64,000 bases of DNA from Abelmoschus esculentus. Its lineage: Eukaryota > Streptophyta > Magnoliopsida > Malvales > Malvaceae. The notes beneath the pieces were generated by a model. It was not told where the DNA came from, did no database searches, and saw only the letters and a list, made by a program, of their open reading frames with translations. Of the stretch, positions 25,395 through 37,079 are shown piece after piece. The position numbers and the translations under genes were made by a program. The stretch is taken from positions 15,838,001 to 15,902,000 of the forward strand of contig JAUCBN010000004.1 in NCBI GenBank assembly GCA_035048815.1. Direction: 5' to 3'. Each line of letters begins with the position of its first letter. The first letter of the stretch is position 1.

Positions 25395-26869
25395 TTAAAC
25401 TGTAGGGGTATGGTCTTTTGGTACAGGGGCAGCACATGCAGGCGGATTTTGTTTACCAGAAATTTTGGGTTTTATATTTTTACATTGGGATACTGTTGGT
25501 CCATCGGATCCTTTATATTGAATATCAATATTGGCGAGCTCCACATTTTTACATGGAAAAGTTCCACTGCAAATGATTCGGACAACTTCTGGAAGCGCAG
25601 CCATTCCACGAATGTTCTTAAAGCTGAGGTTGCTTAGCTTAACATTTGATTCTTTCTGTAAAAACAAAAAAAAATTAGATGATTGAGAAAATCCTTTCAC
25701 TATATGAGGATTTTGATAAGTTTTCACATACGTTCTTTTTGCATTTACCCGATGGGCAATATTTCTGGTCAACTATAATAGGGCAACTGACATTCTTCAC
25801 GATGATACCTTCAAAATTAATATCTGATGCACTGCCAGAAAATTCACCCGCCCAAGTCTTGATTCTAACACCATTCGAGGTATCACTTATGGTACATTTT
25901 GATACTTTAATTCCTTTAACTGGTTCTTCATTTTCAAAACTTTCCAAGACTGCTAATACTGATGCCATGCCCTGGTCCATAAGTTACTCCCTTGATGTCT
26001 ACATTTTTGGAACCATCCCCAATCGATATACAATCATCACCGGTTTTTATTTCTGAATTAATAATATTAACTTCATCTGATCTTCCCATGTGAATACCAT
26101 CTGTGTTTGGACTATCTTTAGGTGCACGTATTTTCAAACGTTCGAGAGTAATATTTTTGCATCCCAAAAGATTAACTTGGAATTGTTTGCTATCTCTACT
26201 AGTTATGTCTTGTATCAACGCGTTGGTCAAAAAATCAAACCTTAAATTCTGTTTAAGTACAAAGTTAAAATGGAGTAAAAAAATTATGTATTAGTTATAA
26301 TTCTAAAAATATGAAATTCTTGCAAAAGGAATGAAACCTTACAATGGGGAGTACACTGCAAAAGTCTTTTTTATCGCAACCTTCTCTCTTATAAGCTCTG
26401 GTTCCTTGACCATCGAATACTCCTCCACCAGATATTTTAAAATTTTCAACTCTACTAACTTGAATCCATTGAGGCTCCTTGAAAGCCTTAGGATCACCTG
26501 GAGCTTTAATAGTTCCCTGAACTTTTAGTTCAATAGGAGACTTGCAAGGACCTTCAAGTGTTGCTTGACTTAAAATATATACACCTTTAGAAATTACAAT
26601 TGTGGTTGGAGTTGTTGAACTACAAGCTTCCAATAATAGCTAAAACAATGTATACTAATAAATAAATTAAATATATTTTAAACGTTTGGAGTGTTAAAGT
26701 GATTTAGAATATCATTTACCTTACTCAAATCTTTTTTCAAGCTAGCCTCTGCACCAAATTTAGCAACGACATCAAGAATATCTTCTTTAGCTTCAATGGG
26801 TTTAATTTCATATGGGTAAGCTTTAATTTCTATGATCGTCATGTAGTTTATATCCACTTGGCTCAGCTA
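25395..26869 (-). pseudogene. GH28 polygalacturonase, frameshifted and lacking a 5' end
   Basis: Secreted pectin-cutting glycosidase family acting on cell-wall homogalacturonan. Four exons with GT-AG borders can be traced on the minus strand: about 26869-26720, 26639-26341, 26248-25732 and 25655-25395. The conserved GH28 motifs are present in order: NTDGIHMG, TGDDCISIG, GPGHGIS and RIKTW. The catalytic aspartates and the histidine are kept, but the cysteine usual before GPGHG is Y. One extra base in the run at 25936-25939 shifts the frame just after SSLGKF, and the reading resumes as ENEEPVKGIKV. No start with a signal peptide is found; the first exon (KAYPYEIKPIEAKED) is only weakly like the family N-terminus. 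A sequencing error could explain the frameshift, but the missing start also argues for a pseudogene. Similarity is closest to pollen-type exopolygalacturonases, by impression. Confidence 0.85.
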
Positions 26870-27179
26870 AATAAATTTGTGTTTAGTTTGTTTAGAAACT
26901 AAAATTATATAAATTAAGTAAAAGGCTTTTACTAACAAATATTTTTTAACACAAATCTTAATGTTAATCTTAATCTTAATCTACCAGTACAACTTAAAAT
27001 TTATATAAATAATAATGGATATGTATAATTAAGATGACAAATAAATCTATTGTTACGTTATAAAATGTTTTTATTATAAATAAAATATAAAATAATATAA
27101 ATATTTTAGTAATTTTTCATTTTCTTAATAGTTTTAATGATGTTTCTTATTGAAGTCATTTTTTATAACAGGGGAAGAA
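26870..27179. other. AT-rich intergenic stretch
   Basis: Very AT-rich. No gene, LTR end or inverted repeat seen. Confidence 0.5.
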
Positions 27180-27655
27180 TTCAATTAAGTGCCTCATTAA
27201 AAAAAACTAAACCTAAATGAGAAAAAAAGTACATTTGGTAGAATCTAAAAACACCAACAAGAATCAAACAACAAAAGACAACATATTAAGTTAGATATCA
27301 ACCGCAAGACTATCGTTTCGATGTTGATCAACAATTACCAAATGCGCGTTACAAGGTGAAACGCTATCAAATAAAATAACCTTTGGGGGTCTACCTCTAA
27401 GAAAAGTAGCCAAAGCATCAATCACCTTATTCGCTTTCCTTGGAATACGATGCACGACCACACTCCATTCTCTTTTTAATATATCATGAATGTCTTCCAT
27501 AATTAAATTTCTGGGTAAGGCACTAAAAGTGGAACTAATAATCTTTTCAACCTCTACGCAACTTGTTTCTAACTCAACCCATCAAAAACCAAGTCGCAAA
27601 GCATGAAGAAGAATATTATGAATCGCACATAACTCAACCATAGTACATGAGCAAT
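27180..27655 (-). pseudogene. RNase H-like fragment of a LINE-type retrotransposon
   Basis: On the minus strand the frame gives MVELCAIHNILLHALRLGF, a stop, WVELETSCVEVEKII, and then REWSVVVHRIPRKANKVIDA. This is the order of the plant RVT_3-type RNase H domain found at the end of LINE polyproteins: the ELxAI helix, the strand with VELETD (here TS in place of the D), and HIPREAN..ADALA. One stop and the lost aspartate show it is dead. The downstream T-rich part (27243-27180) resembles a LINE 3' tail, but no poly(A) or duplication is clear. Confidence 0.72.
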
Positions 27656-29370
27656 TTAACGCCCAAAAAATGTGCTTAGAAGTTAGTGGACCGGTTTAGC
27701 ATAGTTTGGGATTAAATACTTAAAAAATTGTTTTTAATCGAAATAAATTATGAAAAAATATTCTAAAATCCTTATTTAATATATAGTTGACTTTGGTCTA
27801 CTCAATTTCGAAAATTAACCCTTTAATCTCTAAGATTTTGAAATTAGTGACGATTTTGTAAAAATTAAAAACTTGAGAATAATTTTATAAAATAAGCTAA
27901 AACATTGAATTTTTAAGGGGTTTTGATTCATTCCTAATTCTAATCGATTTAAACTTTCATGGTCTTATTTAATTAACACCAAACCCAAAGTTTTAATTAA
28001 TAACCAAAATAACATAATTTAAATCCTTTAAACCTTATTTTTATATCAAAACTTAAACCTTTTTTTCTAATTTTTGTTTTCCCTTTTTCCAAGGTAGAGA
28101 ACATTCGTATTTTCAAGATAAATCCACTTTTTTCATTAATTTTCATTCTAATAATTATTTATAATTTTTCCTTCATCAAAAACCTTATTTTTCATTCGTT
28201 TTCCTTCTCAAAAACCATAGAAATTGGTTAGGCCAGAATTAGAGGTATGAGATATTGAATCCTCTTATTTTAAAGGTTATTTTTTAAAATTCCCAAGTTA
28301 TTGGCTTGGTAAAAACGTTTTTAATCTTTTGGTTTAAGAAAAATCGGTTTTTGATCAAAACCTATAATTTTCGTTCAAGGGTTTTACTCATTGTTTTTTG
28401 ATATTAAATTGTTGATTTTGAACACGTTAAGATGTTTATAATGTGCTTTTAAAGTCTCTAATCTTGGACTATAGGTTTAGTAGAAGTTTGGGAGTTTTTA
28501 GAAACTTTTCGATTAAGGTTTTAAAGGGTTGTTGTGTTGTGATCCGAAATAAGGGGTGTTTATGTGTATTTAGTAGAATTAAATCCTTTGGTTTTGATCT
28601 TGAAACAATACAAGAAGTAGGAAATTTCGTTTGAAGGAGTTTTGGTTCGTATCGATGGTTTTTCGATCAAGTTACGTCTTTTGGTGATTGGATTTGAGAG
28701 TGGGCTGCTATGGCAGTGATTTTCTTATATTTTCAAAGGTTTAGGGGTGTTGGGAAGGTGTGATAAACATCCCTATACTTTGAAGTATGTTTTAAGTTGC
28801 TCTCGGAAACGTTTTCCAATACTATACTTGTTTTACTATATTTTTACATGCTCATACTATATGTTTGTACATACGTAATTATGTATGTGATTCAATGCTT
28901 TAGTTATATTTTTTAATTTATTTTAAAGGCTTCCACATTTTATTTTCGAATTATGTTAAAAAGAGATTTTTACCGGTTTACTTAAGTAAACATGAGATTG
29001 TGGGATAAGTGAGAACCTTCTACTATTTTTAAAAAGAAACTTGAGCATTTTTATTGTTTTGTGTTGGATATTTAGATGATGTTACAGGGATAAGTCGATC
29101 GATCGATAGGATGTTAGTGTACTCTTTATAATTATAAAATTCTTATACGTGGGTAAATTCATATATGTGGATAAATTCCATAGTGATGCATTAGAGTTAA
29201 TGCCTGAATTGTAGTATATGTGTTTTATTACATTTAAGCGTAGCTTATCCCGAAATCTAAGGTGGGAAACATGTTTGGATTCAATCCATTCGTGTACATG
29301 AGTTTAACTTGTTCGTGGTATGAGTAAGTGTTAGAGCCCTCAAACGTGGTATTGTGACGGTATAGTCCCA

Positions 29371-30991
29371 TGTTGGGACCGCCGGCACACCCCATGGCCC
29401 CATGGCGCAGCGGAATAAAATTAAGACAGTCTTTCCAGTGATCCATGTACGTTTAATCCGGAATCAAGAGGAAGAGTTATGATAACTTACATTGGGTTCC
29501 TTGATAAACAGTAAAAACAGCAACTGGATTTGCGGTAATCACGATCGTTCGACAATTCGAATCTTTAGCCTCCACGAATATCGTCTCGGCCTCTACTCAG
29601 TTCACCCGGTTGAGAGAGCAAATCTCGAAAAACTATTTTTCGTGATTCTAGGGTTTGGAATTCAGAATTTTCTTTTCTGGCTGCTAGACCAATTGATCCT
29701 TTATATAGGTGTAACCCTAGGTATAAGAGTTTGATTCTGAATTGGTTTATAGGAAATAATTACTTTAATTATTTCCTTAAATTTCAGAATCTATATTTAA
29801 TTCGAATTTAAAGAGTTTGATTCTGAATTGGTTTATAGGAAATAATTACTTTAATTATTTCCTTAAATTTCAGAATCTATATTTAATTCGAATTTAAAGA
29901 GTTTGATTCTGAATTGGTTTATAAGAAATAATTACTTTAATTATTTCCTTAAATTTTAGAATCTATATTTAATTCGAATTTAAAAGGGATATAATTACTT
30001 TAATTATATCCTTTATTTAAAATTCGGGATTAAATATAATCTACTTATACTTATATATATTTGCTCCATTTCAACCATTGGGTGTGACCCTGTAGGCTCA
30101 TTGTAACGTTAGTAATAATATTAGAACAATTCTAATATTAAAAAAAAATGAGTGACATCTAGCAATATATCATTGTCATCTAAGTTACAAGAGATCATGA
30201 TTCGATGTATCATGTCCGTAACCAACTCTTTTAATGTATTATATCCTTTTGTCCTTTTATATCTTTAATAGGCATAAGTCTTGGAATAGTCACACTTGTA
30301 TAGCCTATTTTAATGTTTCTTGATATCTAGAGTGGACTACTTTTAATGAATAATTTGTGATATCTCATATCAACATATTCAAGCATGGCCATGCATTTCT
30401 AGCCTCACTCAATCAAGTGGCCTTTGATATATTTTCCTATTATGTAGGAAGGACAAATCCTATCTTGATTATTCACATCTCACTACATATATTATAATAT
30501 GTCCAATGTCAGTTTTTATAGTGTAACTAATTACGAAACACATTTAACTGCATCAAAACATAAAACAACATATGTTGAGATAGTAATAATCTCAAGTCTA
30601 AGGATAATACATATAGTTGTCACTATGAGCAATATCGTGACCGTCACATAATAATCCAAGATATATGCTCATAGTGGGTCAATCCAATATATTATTCTCT
30701 ACTAATATATTCATGTATTAATTCTGACATCTCTATGTCAATGACAACTCATTGTCATCAATTAATCACATGTTAGTTTTAAGCGTATTGTTATTGTCCA
30801 TACCCATAATAATACTTGACTAAGGATCTTTTAATAATAATACATATATTATTATATGGACCTTATTGTTTCTCAGTTTATGTGACACATATATCTGAAA
30901 ACAACAATGGCAATGCCTTTATTCAATAAAATTGGTAAATAAAAGTATCCATACAATCATCATATGATTGGTCTTTGGGCATACTCTAACA
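29371..30991 (-). mobile_element. S1: solo LTR of the C1 Copia family
   Basis: 1621 bp from TGTTGGGACCGCC to CTAACA with the 5-bp duplication TCCCA at 29366-29370 and 30992-30996. There is no internal region, so the full element was removed by recombination between its LTRs. It is longer than the C1 LTRs mainly because it has three rather than two 86-bp units, plus an extra CCCCATGG near the start. Strand is given relative to C1 coding. Confidence 0.95.
29726..29983. repeat. Three tandem 86-bp units in the solo LTR
   Basis: Units start at 29726, 29812 and 29898, each beginning AGAGTTTGATTCTGAATTGG. The C1 LTRs carry two units (8624 and 8710; 14710 and 14796). Confidence 0.9.
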
Positions 30992-31062
30992 TCCCATACG
31001 TGGCATGACTTGACATTTATGTCTTCATGCGAGTATCCATTTATCCCAACGGTTAGAGGTAG

Positions 31063-33166
31063 TGTAACACCCTAGAACCGGGCTAGAAGAATGATTCGAA
31101 TAATTCATAAATTAAATTGAATTATATGTTATTTGGATTATAAGAAAGGGTCTAAATTGAATTATATAAGAAATATAGATATTGTACGGTAAATACATAG
31201 ATTCCATAAACTACCCTTCCTAATAAATTAAACTTAGTTATAACACAAGGGGTAGAATGGACATTCCACATGTTTAATGAAAAGATGAATGTCATCTTTC
31301 CCCTCCCCCTATTTCAAGAAAAAAAAAAGAGGAGAGAAAATTTCCCTGGGAGTTTGGGGAGGAGAGCTTTATATCTTTGCATGGTTAAGCAAATAGGCAA
31401 GAAAATCAAGTTTAAAGGCCTTGAGGAATCAAACGCAGGAGATCATGAGGAGGAAAAGGAATTGGATCTTACAAAAAGGAAGGGCAAGGAAATTTCCATC
31501 CTCAATCATTGATAGCTTGGAGACTTAGTGAGTGTGGTTAACTTAGGGATGGGAACTAGGTCCCAACCACCCCTTTTATATTTGTATTGCCATGAAACCA
31601 GACTAATTAATCACTTGGCTAAATCATGGGAGGTAGGAGTTGAATTAATGCCATGAATATTATTCCAAGAATATTGTTATACTTGTTTTCATGAATTGAA
31701 TTAATGCATGATTATTGGTATGTCTTTGAAAGATTAGCGCATGGTGAAACATGCTATTTGCAAGGTACGTATGGTAAATTATTCATACATGCATATTACC
31801 TTCATGAATTGTTATGTTCGATACTTGAAATATGAAAGGAATAACAATAAAAGAATTACAAATCCTTGGTTGCTAGTTGGTCCTAGGTAGAAAGGCATGC
31901 CTAGGGTATTGAGCTATTTAGTGGTGGTAAGTCACCTACTTGTCTTGGATGGTAAGTCATCCTTCTTACTAGATACTTCATATATCGACTTGATAGTACT
32001 TTGTGTGCTTGTACCTCGTGTACATCTTGTAGTGTCATGGGCACTTTCTTGGATGCTATATACATCAACTTGCTAGGTACTTTTTGTGTACCTGCTTGTA
32101 ACCCGATTACCTTCGTCCTAACTAAAAACCGAGTCAAAAAAAGAATCAATAAAAGTAAAAATCTATAATGCTTGAATATGCATTTAGTGCTCTCTTGTTA
32201 TGTTACTTGACTAGCTAGAATTAGCATAGGCTAAAGTATATGATGTTGCATGGTACCAACATGTCACTTGCCCTTGAAGTCTATGCTTATATGACTTGAA
32301 ACATGACTTTGCTTGCTCATACACTTAAGTACATGTCTTGAGTATTTGCACATTTAGTTAATTCACTTGAAATACATAATGATATGAATGAAGTGAAAGC
32401 ATGTATATAGTTATTGGTCTTGAATGAGAACATGTTGACTTGCTTGCTTTGAATTGGAAGCATGTTTATATCTATTAGCCTTGAATGAAAGCATGTTGGT
32501 TTTTGTTTACCTTGACTTTAAAGTATGAATTATTAATATATCCTTGTTGCTTGCTTAATACATGTTTAACCGTTTAGTTCTAGGGACTACCTCACTAAGT
32601 ACCTAAAAAGTACTTATCACTCTTTTGTTTCATTCCTCCCAAAACATCAGGTTCTCAATCAAAAGTCTTAAGCTAAGGTTGACCATAGGAGGCAAGCACA
32701 AGCAAGGAGTATGGTATTTTGTATATTTTGTAACTCCTAGAGTTGGTGGCTTAGTTATGTACTTAGCATTCCATGCATTTTGATTTCTCAGTTGTAAATG
32801 TTGGTTTTAGTGTTGGCATGTAAACATTAAGGCTAAGTTATGGTTTGTACTTAGTTGACATGGATAAACTTTGATAACATGGGTTTTATCTTGATCTTGC
32901 CTGATTTAATGAACATGGCTTTGTATGGTTGTTATATGATGTCCAAATATGCTTAGAATAGGTCCTCAAAGTATAGGATTGACTTGAGTTGAATGATTAG
33001 ATTTGGTTAAGTGTAATAGAAATTTTGTATGCTTGTGCTTAAAGAAAAACTAAATGGTTACCTTGTCTTCCAAGAAGACCAAGTTGGTCACTTTGTTAGG
33101 ATTCTTGTCTTGTTAGAAAAGTATGAGTAACACTCCTATCTCCTAAACTGGGATAGGGGTGTTACA
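31063..33166 (+). repeat. 5' LTR of E3
   Basis: Starts TGTAACACCCTAGAACCGGG and ends GGGATAGGGGTGTTACA, with extended inverted ends. Contains A-rich and T-rich stretches but no gene. Confidence 0.85.
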
Positions 33167-33171
33167 TGTTG

Positions 33172-33183
33172 TAGTATCAGAGC
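33172..33183 (+). other. Primer binding site of E3 (initiator tRNA-Met)
   Basis: TAGTATCAGAGC, one mismatch from TGGTATCAGAGC, five bases after the LTR. Confidence 0.8.
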
Positions 33184-33315
33184 TTAGGCATTGATTCTAG
33201 GACTGCTTATACATTCATGCATCATATAAGATTAAACTATGCCACCGAGGAGTTATATACCATATATGCTTGTGTTTTTGCTTATCTAAACTAGTTATTG
33301 TTTAACAATTGTAGA

Positions 33316-34762
33316 ATGCCTGAAACAAGATTTACTCGGGACGTTGATAGTCCTGCGGGCTCCTCGAATGAAGGAGACAGCGTAGAGATGCAACCAAACC
33401 TTCCACCACAATTACCTCAACCTCCAGTACCATCACAACTACCACAGCCACCAGTACCACTTGTTCCTCAACCAGAAGCTCTGACTCTTCGGAACGTACA
33501 ACAAGAATGTCTCCCTAGCATGAAGGAGATGTTTGATCAGCTTATTGTGAATCTTAGGCAGGATCATCCTGCCCCTGCTACTACACCAAGCAGAGCTCCT
33601 ATTGATAACCTTGCTCGATTTAGAGCTTATACATTTACTGGTGAGATTGTTGAAAGGCCTGAGGAGGCAGAAAATTGGCTTGAACGTACTACGCAGATCT
33701 TGACAAAACAATTACAATTTTCAAATGAACACAAGCTCAAGTGTGCTATATCTCTCCTCGCTGATGAGGCTTTGAGCTGGTGGGAAACAACTACTCTAAC
33801 TGCCCCAGCCGAATCGGTCACTTGGAAATTCTTTATAGAGGAATCTAAAAAGAAATACATCAGTGAGCAGTACTTAGCCGAGTGTAGAAATCGCTTCTTG
33901 TACTTGAAACAAGCCAATAAGCCTATTAAACAGTATGTGGCTAAATTTTGTAAGTACTACAAGTAAGGTTCGGAGTACATAAAGACTGAGGAAGATAAAT
34001 GTCGCAAGTTCACTGACGGTCTTAGTGATGAACTAAACCCCATGTTTACGGCTCTAGGTATTAAAGATTTCCAGCATCTGGTGAACCGAGCCATTGCAAC
34101 GGAGACTAAAATGAAAGCAGTTGAGAAAAGAAAGACTGGTAATCGAAGTGATAAGAAACAGAAGTGGGATGACAAGCATCAATGAACTAAACCCCATGTT
34201 TACGGCTCTAGGTATTAAAGATTTCCAGCATCTGGTGAACCGAGCCATTGCAACGGAGGCTAAAATGAAAGCAGCTGAGAAAAGAAAGAGTGGTAATTGA
34301 AGTGATAAGAAACAGAAGTGGGATGACAAACATCAATGGACATCAAATAAAAAGGCCAAGTGTCATCAAGAAAGTTTAGCTACTAACACTTCGGCTAAGA
34401 AAGGTTATTATATTCGGAAACCACAACTGATGGATAGATCTTCAGCTCCGGTTGCTTCTGTTCAAAGCACAGAGAAAAATGAAAGGATTCCTACTTGTAA
34501 GTTCTGTCAGAAGCCTCATCACGGCCAGTGTCGTACACAGTTCAAATTATGCTATGCTTGTGGTGAAGTTGGTCACTTTATTAAGGATTGTCCCTATAAT
34601 CCTATTAAAGCTATTGTTCAGTCTCGTACCAACCAAAACTCTTCTCGGTCCAACAGAAATAGAGGCTCTAAACAAGCTCAATCTGGGAATCAAGGTAGAG
34701 GCAAAGGGCAACATTCTAATGCTCCTACCCACCAGGAGTCTCGGGCACCTGCTAGGATTTAA
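33316..34762 (+). pseudogene. gag: E3 gag
   Basis: Starts MPETRFTRDVDSPAG, with a proline-rich N-terminus (residues 25-60) containing a repeated QLPQPPVP. The capsid domain spans about residues 95-220 (RPEEAENWLERTTQIL, ADEALSWWETT). A TAA at 33964 replaces a likely CAA. A 154-bp tandem duplication (34029-34336) then shifts the frame. The zinc knuckle CYACGEVGHFIKDC (CX2CX4HX4C) lies in the last part, 34430-34762. Confidence 0.88.
34029..34336 (+). repeat. 154-bp tandem duplication inside E3 gag
   Basis: Two copies, 34029-34182 and 34183-34336, beginning TGAACTAAACCCCATG and differing at only a handful of positions. The unit is not a multiple of three, so it breaks the frame. Confidence 0.95.
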
Positions 34763-34810
34763 CATGTACGAGGAAGGGAAGATTAAGAATCTCCTGATGT
34801 AATAGCATGT

Positions 34811-35071
34811 ATGATTGAGTTAGATTCAAGTCCTGCTTATGCTTTGATTGATTCGGGATCAACTCACTCTTTTATATGCTCTACTATGTTGATGAAAGTT
34901 AAATTGAAGCCTGAAATTGTTGCTAAGAATCTTGTAGTATCAAACCCCATAGGAGGCTTAATGAATATTAATCTTGTTTGTAATGATTCTCCGATCACAA
35001 TTCGGAACATTCCTTTTCGAATTGATTTGTTTGTACTACCAGCTTGTGAATTTGACCTAGTACTGGGTTAG
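34811..35071 (+). pseudogene. pol: E3 aspartic protease
   Basis: Frame with the active-site motif ALIDSGSTHSFI near residue 12 and the later hydrophobic block FDLVLG. One base appears missing directly after FDLVLG (35069-35075), because the next residues in the shifted frame, DWLAKHEAWIDC, are the standard continuation. Confidence 0.85.
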
Positions 35072-35500
35072 ACTGGTTAGCGAAACACGAAGCTTGGATT
35101 GATTGTCGGAACAAGAAATTATATCTAAGTGGATTGGGTAAGGAGTCAATTCTCCTAATCGATCAGAAGCTTACTTCCATCTTTGTTGCTATGGTACTAC
35201 GAGATGAATACGAATTTGGCTTGTTTGAAATCCCTGTTGTATCTGAATTTGTGGATGTTTTTCCCGAGGAACTCCTTGGCCTTCCTCCCACTAGAGAAGT
35301 GGAGTTCAGGATAGAAGTCTAGCCTAGGACGAATCTGGTGTCCATTACTTCCTATAGAATGGCACCAATCGAGTTAAAAGAATTGAAGAAGCAACTCCAG
35401 GAGCTCCAGGATAAAGGCTTCATTAGGCCTAGCTCATCTCCCTAGGGTGCTCCAGTCATTGAACAAGCTCACAATAAAGAACAAATATCCCTTGCCAAGA
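35072..35500 (+). pseudogene. pol: E3 reverse transcriptase start with internal deletion
   Basis: Blocks VSEFVDVFPEELLGLPP and YRMAPIELKELKKQLQEL precede KGFIRPSSSP, a TAG in place of the usual tryptophan codon, and GAPV. The text then jumps to LNKLTIKNKYPLPR, so the stretch with the first catalytic region of the polymerase is deleted. E4 begins immediately after. Confidence 0.85.
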
Positions 35501-36979
35501 TGATAAGTGCTCAAACGACTATCATTTTTCACACCTTTCATGGACAATAAATACTTAATCTACACCTACTTGGACTAATGCATGAGCTTAATGTGTGATA
35601 TTTGGAAGCCTTGCTTTTGTGACCTACAAGAATGATATTTATAGAAAATGCAAGCTTTAATGCATCTTTGTGCATTTGCAGGTAGACTTGGGCCGGGGCA
35701 GTAACTGAACTCTAGGGCCATGGTAGTATGATAAGGAAGCCTGGAAAGCAGTGAAGGATAATGAGCGAAAAAAGGGAAATGAACTTTGAAGCAGACCCTG
35801 ATCGAACCAGCCACAGATGGGAGTTTCTACTGATGGAAGCTGAGCAGACTCAGAGTTAGACCTTCGTCGGGGCAGCAGTTGCAACCTGCCGAGGCGGGGG
35901 AATTTTATAATACCAAAAGTCAAAGTGGTGATCGATTTAAAGAGCATAAAAAGTTGGATTTTTCTAGACACTTTTCGTGGCAAGTGGAGTTCGAGAAGAC
36001 GGTGTAAAGATGGAAAGAACCAAATTAAAGAGATTCACCTTTTTAAGGAAGGAAACGTCCAAACCAACTTTACTTCTTCTCCAAAGCTGATGTTGCCCTA
36101 ATTTTAGCCTATATAAAGGATGTGTCGTTCAAGAAAGAAAAAGAGAGAGAGGGAGTTCACCATAGATCTTAGAGATTTCTTTGTTTTCATCATGTTCTAA
36201 ATTCTTCTAGGGCTTAGGTGAAAGTTGTCGAGTATTTGTGAGAGGAAATTGTACTTTGTTTTCTTGTTTCATGCAATAAAATATCAAGGTTTGCTTATTC
36301 TTTTCCATTCATTGTTCTTGCATTCAAGCTCGGGAGAGAAGTTTGTTAGAGATTTATTTATCTAATATCGGGAGAGTTAGATTCACGAAAGGAATAAGTA
36401 CGGTATTTCTCTAGCTGGAAAATACTAACTCGCCTAGGGATAGGTTAGAGTTTCAACAGCTTAAAGAAGTGTGAGATTGGTTGGTGGTTATAGTTGATTC
36501 ACGCCGGGAGGTATCATCAAGGACTAGTCATCAACAATACTTTGACTTAGGGATAAGCGGAGTCATCAGAGGAAACTTTGTCGAACCTTGGTAAAGTCCA
36601 CCCAACAACAAGGGATTGCCGCGGTGGACGAACCCCTTCACTGTCGAGGCAATAAAACTGCAGTTCTGCCGAGGAAGTATTGCATAATTGCATTAGACAA
36701 AAACAAGTCAATTGAATCCACAATACGACACAACTGGATCCTGCCCATTCTCTCAATCTGATTTTATTTATAATCTCTGTTCTCTTTTTATTATTCAAGT
36801 TATTTTCAGAACAATCAAATTAATCTGTGTTTTTATTTTATTTCTTTTGCAGAGCGAGAAGAGAAAAGGAAACATATTAAGTACACCAATCCCTGTGGAG
36901 ACGATACTCTATATTCATCACTTTATTACTTGCGAAGTGTACACTTGCACAAATTGTGCAACCCTTTTTACACGCAACA
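35501..36979 (+). repeat. First LTR of E4
   Basis: Begins TGATAAGTGCTCAAACGACT directly after the broken E3 polymerase and ends CACGCAACA. Near copies of TGCCNNGGCA occur at 35887 and 36642. Confidence 0.85.
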
Positions 36980-36985
36980 AGTTTT

Positions 36986-37003
36986 TGGCGCTGTTGTCGG
37001 GGA
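36986..37003 (+). other. First primer binding site of E4 (tRNA-Asp)
   Basis: TGGCGCTGTTGTCGGGGA, two C-to-T differences from the perfect tRNA-Asp complement. Confidence 0.85.
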
Positions 37004-37079
37004 TTGGCAACTAAATTTTTGTTATCTTTATTTTCTCGCATTTTAAGTTAGTTTTATTAAACTTTGGTTTTATTGGTGT

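Larger units (their letters stand above)
27656..31062 (+). repeat. F: old Gypsy LTR fragment related to the E1 LTR, split by a solo LTR
   Basis: From TTTAACGCCCAAAA it follows the E1 LTR: GTGGACCGGTTT, GGGATTAAATACT, the purine-rich leader, then GGATAAGTCGATCGATCGAT near 29088 and the ACGTGGYATG words. It is interrupted at 29371-30991 by a Copia solo LTR, resumes at 30992, and is cut at 31062 by the start of E3 at a point matching about base 1080 of the left E1 LTR copy. It is far more diverged from the E1 LTRs than they are from each other, so it belongs to an older or sister family. Confidence 0.75.
31063..35500 (+). mobile_element. E3: Gypsy retrotransposon, 5' part only
   Basis: A 2104-bp LTR, tRNA-iMet primer site, gag, protease and the start of reverse transcriptase. 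It is then broken at 35500 by E4. No second LTR is found in the window. Stops, a tandem duplication, a frameshift and a polymerase deletion make it non-functional. Gag and protease resemble chromodomain (Tekay/Del-like) Gypsy elements, but the diagnostic C-terminal end is absent. Confidence 0.85.
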
